11,312 nucleotides of DNA from contig JAEYVF010000095.1 of NCBI GenBank assembly GCA_023432005.1, positions 1 to 11,312 of the forward strand. The letters run 5' to 3'. The stretch comes from Actinomycetes bacterium. Its GTDB lineage: Bacteria > Actinomycetota > Actinomycetes > Actinomycetales > Microbacteriaceae. The notes under the pieces are model-generated. The model ran no database searches. It was given only the letters and a program-made list of their open reading frames with translations, and was not told where the DNA came from. Positions 7,037 to 11,312 of the stretch are shown here, in pieces (the stretch's first letter is position 1; each line of letters begins with the position of its first letter). The position numbers and the translations under genes are program-made.

Positions 7037-8056
7037 GTGCGCGTCCTCCGCACCCTTCCGGTCGTCGCCGCAGCAGCGCTCGCGCTGTCGGCGTGCGCCG
7101 CCACCTCCCCCACCGCGACCGGCTCCGAGGCGCCGGGCGACGCATCCGCGTTCCCCGTCACGATCGAGCACGCGTTCGGCGAGACCACGATCGACGCGAA
7201 GCCCGAGCGCGTCGCCACCGTCGCGTGGTCGAACCAGGAGGTGCCGCTCGCGCTCGGCGTCGTGCCCGTCGGGATGCCCGCCGTCTCGTGGGGCGACGAC
7301 GACGGCGACGGCGTGCTGCCGTGGGTCGAGGAGAGGCTCGGGGAGCTCGGCGCCGAGACGCCCGTGCTGTTCGACGAGACCGACGGCATCGACTTCGAGG
7401 CCGTCGCCGACACCGAGCCCGACGTGATCCTCGCGGCCTACTCCGGCCTCACGCAGGAGGACTACGACACGCTCTCAAAGATCGCCCCCGTGGTGGCCTA
7501 CCCCGAGCTCGCGTGGGGCACCTCGCTCGACGACATGATCCGCCTCGACTCGGCCGCGCTCGGACTCGCGCCCGAAGGCGAGGAGCTCATCGCGCAGCTC
7601 GACGCCGAGATCGGCGACGCGCTCGAGGCTCACGCCGTGATTCGCGACAAGCGCATCCTCTTCTCGTTCATCGACGCGTCCGACTTCAGCCAGATCGGCT
7701 TCTACACGAGCCACGACACGCGCCCCGGCTTCCTCGCGGACCTCGGACTGCCCGTGCCCTCGATCGTCGAGGAGGAGTCGGCGACATCCGAGGCGTTCTA
7801 CACGACCGTGAGCGCCGAGGAGGCGGATCGCTTCTCGGATGTCGACATCTTCGTGACCTACGGCGACCCTGAGGGCGACCTCGTCGAGCGCATGCAGGCC
7901 GACCCGCTGCTGTCGAAGATCCCCGCGATCGCCGCGGGCCACGTCGTGATCCTCCCCGACTCGACGCCTCTCGCCGCCTCGGCCAACCCGTCGCCGCTCT
8001 CGATCCGCGCGACCATCGGCGACTACTTCGCGCTGTTCGCCGCCCAGGCCGGGTGA
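7037..8056 (+). CDS. Iron-siderophore ABC transporter substrate-binding lipoprotein (FecB/FepB-like)
   Basis: This 339-residue protein should capture ferric siderophore outside the cell membrane and hand it to the two permeases encoded next. It begins with a lipoprotein signal peptide: basic N-terminus, hydrophobic core, and lipobox LSAC with the lipidated Cys at residue 20. The mature part has the type III periplasmic-binding-protein pattern: an N-terminal lobe with FGETTIDAKPERVA (47-60), a linker helix region around the middle, and a C-terminal lobe ending in conserved ILPD and NPSPLSIR segments. Residues 87-98 fit a full EF-hand calcium loop (Asp87, Asp89, Asp91, Gly92, Leu94, Glu98). The GTG start follows GAAAGGA (7025-7031) by five bases. 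The stop overlaps the next start as GTGA. Regulation by the two upstream iron boxes is expected. The exact siderophore is unknown. Confidence 0.93.
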   Translation: MRVLRTLPVVAAAALALSACAATSPTATGSEAPGDASAFPVTIEHAFGETTIDAKPERVATVAWSNQEVPLALGVVPVGMPAVSWGDDDGDGVLPWVEERLGELGAETPVLFDETDGIDFEAVADTEPDVILAAYSGLTQEDYDTLSKIAPVVAYPELAWGTSLDDMIRLDSAALGLAPEGEELIAQLDAEIGDALEAHAVIRDKRILFSFIDASDFSQIGFYTSHDTRPGFLADLGLPVPSIVEEESATSEAFYTTVSAEEADRFSDVDIFVTYGDPEGDLVERMQADPLLSKIPAIAAGHVVILPDSTPLAASANPSPLSIRATIGDYFALFAAQAG

Positions 8057-9099
8057 CGACCGCCACGGCAGCCCCGACGCCGCCGGCCGCCGCGACCGCG
8101 CGGCGTCCGGCGGCCGTCCGCGTGGCCTGGATCGCGGTCGGCGTCGGCTCCCTCGTCGTCACGGCCGCGCTCTCGCTCGCGATCGGCACGCGCGACGTCT
8201 CGCTCGACGAGCTGCTGGCAGGCATCGCGGGCGACCTCGACTCGGTCGGCGCCGCGGCCGTCGCGGCGCGCATCCCCCGCACCGTGCTCGCGATCCTCGT
8301 GGGCGCCGCGCTCGCGCTCTCGGGGACGAGCCTCCAGGCCGTCACGCGCAATCCGCTCGCCGACCCCGGCATCCTCGGGCTCTCGATGGGCGCGTCGCTC
8401 GCCGTCGTGGCGGGGATGGCGTTCCTCGGTCTCTCGAACCCCGTCGCCGTGCTCGTCGTCGCGATCGCGGGCTCGGCCCTGGCCGGCGTCTTCGTGTACG
8501 CCGTCGGCTCGCTCGGGCGCGACGGCGCGACACCGCTCAAGCTCGCCCTCGCGGGAGCCGCGGCGACGGCCGCGCTCGGCTCGCTCGTGAGCGCGATCAT
8601 GCTCCCGCGGGCCCAGGAGCTCACCTCCTTCCGCTTCTGGCAGATCGGAGGCGTCGGCGGCGCGGTGTGGGACCGCATCGCGCTCGTCGCCCCCGCCTTC
8701 GCGGTGGGCGCCGTCCTCGTGATCGCCCTCGCGCGCGGCATGAACTCGCTCGCCCTCGGCGACGACGTCGCGACGGGCCTCGGCGAGCACGTCGGCCGCA
8801 CGCGCGCGCTCTCCGCCGCGGGGGCCGTCATCCTGTGCGGCGCGGCGACGGCGATCGCGGGACCCATCGGCTTCGTCGGGCTCATCGTGCCGCATCTCTG
8901 CCGCCTCCTCGTCGGCACCGACCACCGCTGGCTGCTGCCGTTCACCGCCGTCGTGGGCGCCGTGCTGCTGACCGCAGCGGATGTCGTGGGTCGCGTCATC
9001 GCGCGCCCCGACGAGGTCGAGGTCGGCATCGTCACGGCGCTCATCGGGGCGCCCGTGCTCATCGCGCTCGTGCGCCGCCGGAAGGTGCGCGAGCTGTGA
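8053..9099 (+). CDS. Iron-siderophore ABC transporter permease 1 (FecCD family, FepD-like)
   Basis: This 348-residue integral membrane protein is one half of the import channel. After a short Ala/Pro-rich cytoplasmic tail, the first membrane helix spans about 23-45. Family motifs follow in the usual order: RIPRTVLAILVGAALALSG (73-91), QAVTRNPLADPGILG (95-109), the ATPase-coupling region with NSLALGDDVATGLG (231-244), GPIGFVGLIVPHLCR (270-284), and the terminal EVEVGIVTALIGAPVLI segment (321-337). These match FecCD permeases such as FepD and BtuC, which have about ten membrane helices. The GTG start overlaps the binding-protein stop by four bases and the stop overlaps the next GTG by four bases, so translation of the three genes should be coupled. 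It should pair with the following permease as a heterodimer. Confidence 0.94.
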   Translation: MTTATAAPTPPAAATARRPAAVRVAWIAVGVGSLVVTAALSLAIGTRDVSLDELLAGIAGDLDSVGAAAVAARIPRTVLAILVGAALALSGTSLQAVTRNPLADPGILGLSMGASLAVVAGMAFLGLSNPVAVLVVAIAGSALAGVFVYAVGSLGRDGATPLKLALAGAAATAALGSLVSAIMLPRAQELTSFRFWQIGGVGGAVWDRIALVAPAFAVGAVLVIALARGMNSLALGDDVATGLGEHVGRTRALSAAGAVILCGAATAIAGPIGFVGLIVPHLCRLLVGTDHRWLLPFTAVVGAVLLTAADVVGRVIARPDEVEVGIVTALIGAPVLIALVRRRKVREL

Positions 9100-10157
9100 C
9101 GGCGACCGCGATCCCCCTCGCGGCGCCGGGCGACACCGGCGCGGCGATCGCCGCGGGGCGCCGCCTCCGCTCCCGCCGTCGTCTGCTGCGCACGCTCGCG
9201 CTCGCCGCGCTCGTCGTCGCGGTGTTCATCGTGAGCCTCATGATCGGCCGCACCTTCTACGGGCTCGACGAGGTGCTCCGCGTGATCGTCGGCCAGCCGG
9301 TGCCGGGGGCGTCCTTCACGGTCGGCGAGCTGCGCCTCCCGCGCGCGAGCCTCGGCCTCCTCGCGGGCTTCGCGTTCGGCATCGCGGGCGTGACCTTCCA
9401 GACGCTGCTGCGCAATCCGCTCGCCTCTCCCGACATCATCGGCGTCACGTGGGGCGCGAGCGCGGCGGGCGTCGTCGGCGTCGTCGTGCTGTCGCTCGGC
9501 GACACGGGCGTCTCGCTGCTCGCCCTCGCGGGCGCCCTCACGACCGCGCTCGTCATCTACCTCCTCGCCTACCGCCGCGGGTTCTCGGGCGCGCGCCTCG
9601 TGCTCATCGGCATCGGCGTCGCCGCCATGCTCCAGAGCGTCGTCTCGTGGGTGCTCTCCCGCGCCTCCGACTGGGACATGCCCGCCGCGATGCAGTGGCT
9701 GACGGGGAGCCTCAACGGCGCGACGTGGTCCGCCGTCGCCCCCCTCGCGGTCGCCTCGCTCGTGCTGCTCCCGCTCGTGTTCGCCGGGTCGCGCGCGCTC
9801 GACACGCTGCGACTCGGCGACGACACGGCGGCCGCCCTCGGGGTGCGCGTGCCCGCCGCGCGGCTGGGTCTCATCCTCGGGGCCGTCGCACTGCTCGCCT
9901 TCGCGACGGCTGCCGCGGGCCCCATCGCCTTCGTCGCCTTCATGTCGGGGCCGATCGCCTCGCGTCTGCTCGGGCCGGGCGCCTCGCTCCTGCTGCCCGC
10001 GGGCCTCGTGGGGGCACTGCTCGTGATGGTCGCCGACCTCGTCGGCCAGTTCGCGTTCGACGCTCGCTACCCCGTCGGCGTGGTGACGGGAGCGCTCGGC
10101 GCCCCGTTCCTGGTCTACCTGCTCGCGCGCACCACCCGGAAGGGACGCACCCCATGA
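9096..10157 (+). CDS. Iron-siderophore ABC transporter permease 2 (FecCD family, FepG-like)
   Basis: The 353-residue protein is the partner permease of the preceding FecCD protein. A basic cytoplasmic tail (RRLRSRRRLLR, 22-32) precedes the first membrane helix (about 33-50). Family motifs are FQTLLRNPLASPDIIG (101-116), WLTGSLNGATW (201-211), the coupling region LRLGDDTAAALGV (238-250), GPIAFVAFMSGPIASR (275-290) and YPVGVVTGALGAPFLVYLL (325-343). The second half reads AFMSGPIASR where many family members have GLIVPHIAR, a variation typical of the FepG-like subunit. I chose the GTG at 9096 because it overlaps the previous stop as GTGA and leaves a normal-length N-terminus. The stop overlaps the ATPase start as ATGA. 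The two permeases are diverged paralogues, consistent with a heterodimeric channel. Confidence 0.94.
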   Translation: MTATAIPLAAPGDTGAAIAAGRRLRSRRRLLRTLALAALVVAVFIVSLMIGRTFYGLDEVLRVIVGQPVPGASFTVGELRLPRASLGLLAGFAFGIAGVTFQTLLRNPLASPDIIGVTWGASAAGVVGVVVLSLGDTGVSLLALAGALTTALVIYLLAYRRGFSGARLVLIGIGVAAMLQSVVSWVLSRASDWDMPAAMQWLTGSLNGATWSAVAPLAVASLVLLPLVFAGSRALDTLRLGDDTAAALGVRVPAARLGLILGAVALLAFATAAAGPIAFVAFMSGPIASRLLGPGASLLLPAGLVGALLVMVADLVGQFAFDARYPVGVVTGALGAPFLVYLLARTTRKGRTP

Positions 10158-10954
10158 CGTTCGCCCACAGCCTCCAGGCGCGCGAGGTGACCCTCGCCTA
10201 CGGCGACCGCACGGTCGTCGAGCGTCTCGACCTCGACGTCTCGCCCGGCCGCATCACCGCGATCGTCGGGGCGAACGGATGCGGCAAGTCGACGCTGCTG
10301 CGCGCTCTCGCCCGCCTGCTCGCCCCGAAGACCGGCCAGGTGCTGCTCGATGGCGAGCCCATCGCCGATCGCCCCTCGAAGCACGTCGCGCGCGTGCTCG
10401 GCCTCCTGCCGCAGAGCCCCGTCGCCCCCGAGGGCATCACGGTGGCCGACCTCGTGGGCCGCGGGCGGCAGCCGCATCAGCGCCTCCTCGCGCGCTGGAC
10501 CCAGCACGACCACGAGGCGGTGGCGGAGGCGCTCCACGCGACCGGGACGACCGACCTCGCCGAGCGCAGCGTCGACGAGCTCTCGGGCGGGCAGCGCCAG
10601 CGCGTGTGGATCGCGATGGCGCTCGCGCAGGAGACCGACATCCTGCTGCTCGACGAGCCCACGACGTTCCTCGACGTCGCGCACCAGGTGGATGTGCTCG
10701 ACCTGCTCGCGGAGCTCGGACGCGACCGCGGCACGACGATCGTCATGGTCCTGCACGACCTCAACCTCGCCGCGCGCTACGCCGACGAGATCGTCGCGAT
10801 GAGCGAGGGGCGCATCGTCGCGAGCGGGGCTCCCTCCGACATCCTCACGCCCGAGCTCGTCGAGAGCGTCTTCGGCATCCGCAGCCACGTGATCCTCGAC
10901 CCCGTGTCGCGAACCCCCCTCGTGATCCCGATCGGAAGGCACCATGTCCGCTGA
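10154..10954 (+). CDS. Iron-siderophore ABC transporter ATP-binding protein (FepC-like)
   Basis: This 266-residue cytoplasmic ATPase should power the permease pair. All nucleotide-binding elements are intact: Walker A GANGCGKST (39-47), Q-loop Gln87 in LLPQSP, ABC signature LSGGQ (143-147), Walker B ILLLDEP (163-169, with the presumed catalytic Glu168), D-loop FLD and switch His201 in LHDLN. The spacing and the LLPQ and GRGRQPHQ segments are typical of FepC/FhuC-type iron(III) transporters. The ATG overlaps the stop of the second permease gene (ATGA), and the last 11 bases overlap the next gene. No Shine-Dalgarno sequence is needed if translation is coupled, although GGAAGG-like bases (10138-10144) lie about ten bases upstream of the start. 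Confidence 0.95.
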   Translation: MTFAHSLQAREVTLAYGDRTVVERLDLDVSPGRITAIVGANGCGKSTLLRALARLLAPKTGQVLLDGEPIADRPSKHVARVLGLLPQSPVAPEGITVADLVGRGRQPHQRLLARWTQHDHEAVAEALHATGTTDLAERSVDELSGGQRQRVWIAMALAQETDILLLDEPTTFLDVAHQVDVLDLLAELGRDRGTTIVMVLHDLNLAARYADEIVAMSEGRIVASGAPSDILTPELVESVFGIRSHVILDPVSRTPLVIPIGRHHVR

Positions 10955-11312
10955 CACCCTCGTCCGCACGACGACCGACCCGTGGGTGTTCGCCCGCGTG
11001 GCGGTCGCGCGGATCGACGACCTCACGCCGACGTTCCGCCGTTTCGCGCTGCGGCCCGTCGGCGACGAGCGGCTCGCCGACCCGGGTCTCGACCAGCGCA
11101 TCAAGGTCGTGCCGCCCTGCCCGCAGGGCATCGACGCCATGCCGACCGACCCCGACTGGTTCGCGGCGTGGCGCGCCATGCCGAGCCACGCGCGCCCGCC
11201 GTTCCGCACCTACACGGTCCGCGGCTTCGACGGCGAGGCGCTGCTCGTCGACTTCGCGCTCCACGGTCCCGACGGCCCCGCCGCGCGCTGGGCCGTCGAC
11301 GCGCACCTCGGC
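10944..11312 (+). CDS. Siderophore-interacting protein / ferric-siderophore reductase (SIP, ViuB-like), 3' end outside window
   Basis: Only the first 123 codons are present and no stop occurs before the window end. SIP-family flavoproteins bind FAD and reduce ferric siderophores in the cytoplasm to release iron. The visible part fits the FAD-binding half: FARVAVARIDDLTPTFRRF (16-34), a segment with DQRIKVVPP, then WFAAWRAMP, and the RTYTVR motif that in this family contacts FAD, followed by LLVDFALHG and GPAARWAVDA. The ATG at 10944 is preceded by GGAAGG (10934-10939), four bases away, and overlaps the ATPase gene by 11 bases in another frame. Its place at the end of an iron-boxed uptake operon supports the assignment. 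The NAD(P)H-binding domain should lie beyond the window. Confidence 0.92.
   Translation, partial: MSADTLVRTTTDPWVFARVAVARIDDLTPTFRRFALRPVGDERLADPGLDQRIKVVPPCPQGIDAMPTDPDWFAAWRAMPSHARPPFRTYTVRGFDGEALLVDFALHGPDGPAARWAVDAHLG

Noticed and set aside
7686..9062. Minus-strand open frame (458 codons) opposite the binding-protein and permease genes
   Set aside because: The translation is Ala/Ser/Thr/Arg-rich without a domain, and it runs across two overlapping coding genes on the other strand.

Overview
The window is high-GC DNA from an actinobacterium, most likely a member of the Microbacteriaceae. The grounds are strongly C/G-biased third codon positions, frequent GTG starts, TANNNT -10 boxes lying 6-7 bases before start codons (leaderless genes), DtxR-type iron boxes, and an excess of the word CGGATGC/GCATCCG that I associate with this family. 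It looks like ordinary chromosome: I see no mobile element, CRISPR array, tRNA or rRNA.

Layout. Bases 2-619 hold the 3' part of a gene for a single-pass membrane protein with a Pro/Ser/Thr linker and an extracellular beta-rich domain. Bases 699-3969 form a tight plus-strand set: valS (valyl-tRNA synthetase with archaeal-type sequence features), a GNAT acetyltransferase, and a 75-residue unknown protein overlapping it by one base. A convergent minus-strand SAM methyltransferase (3980-4786) follows. It is divergent from a plus-strand M3 dipeptidyl carboxypeptidase (4873-6903), and both of these genes look leaderless.

The right third (6947-11312) is an iron-siderophore uptake operon: lipoprotein binding protein, two FecCD-type permeases, ATPase, and the start of a siderophore-interacting (ferric-siderophore reductase) protein cut by the window edge. 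Its genes all overlap (4, 4, 4 and 11 bases). It is driven by a TTGACA promoter that carries two 19-bp DtxR/IdeR operators whose centres are 30 bp apart, one on the -10 box and one just downstream. The encoded pathway would be: capture of ferric siderophore outside the membrane, ATP-driven import, then reductive iron release in the cytoplasm, all repressed when iron is plentiful. No siderophore biosynthesis gene is visible here.

No wholly new system is evident. The observations most worth a second look are the tandem DtxR operators, a complete EF-hand-like loop in the binding protein, the CGGATGC word bias with matching depletion of CGGACGC, the archaeal-type ValS, and the small coupled unknown protein.
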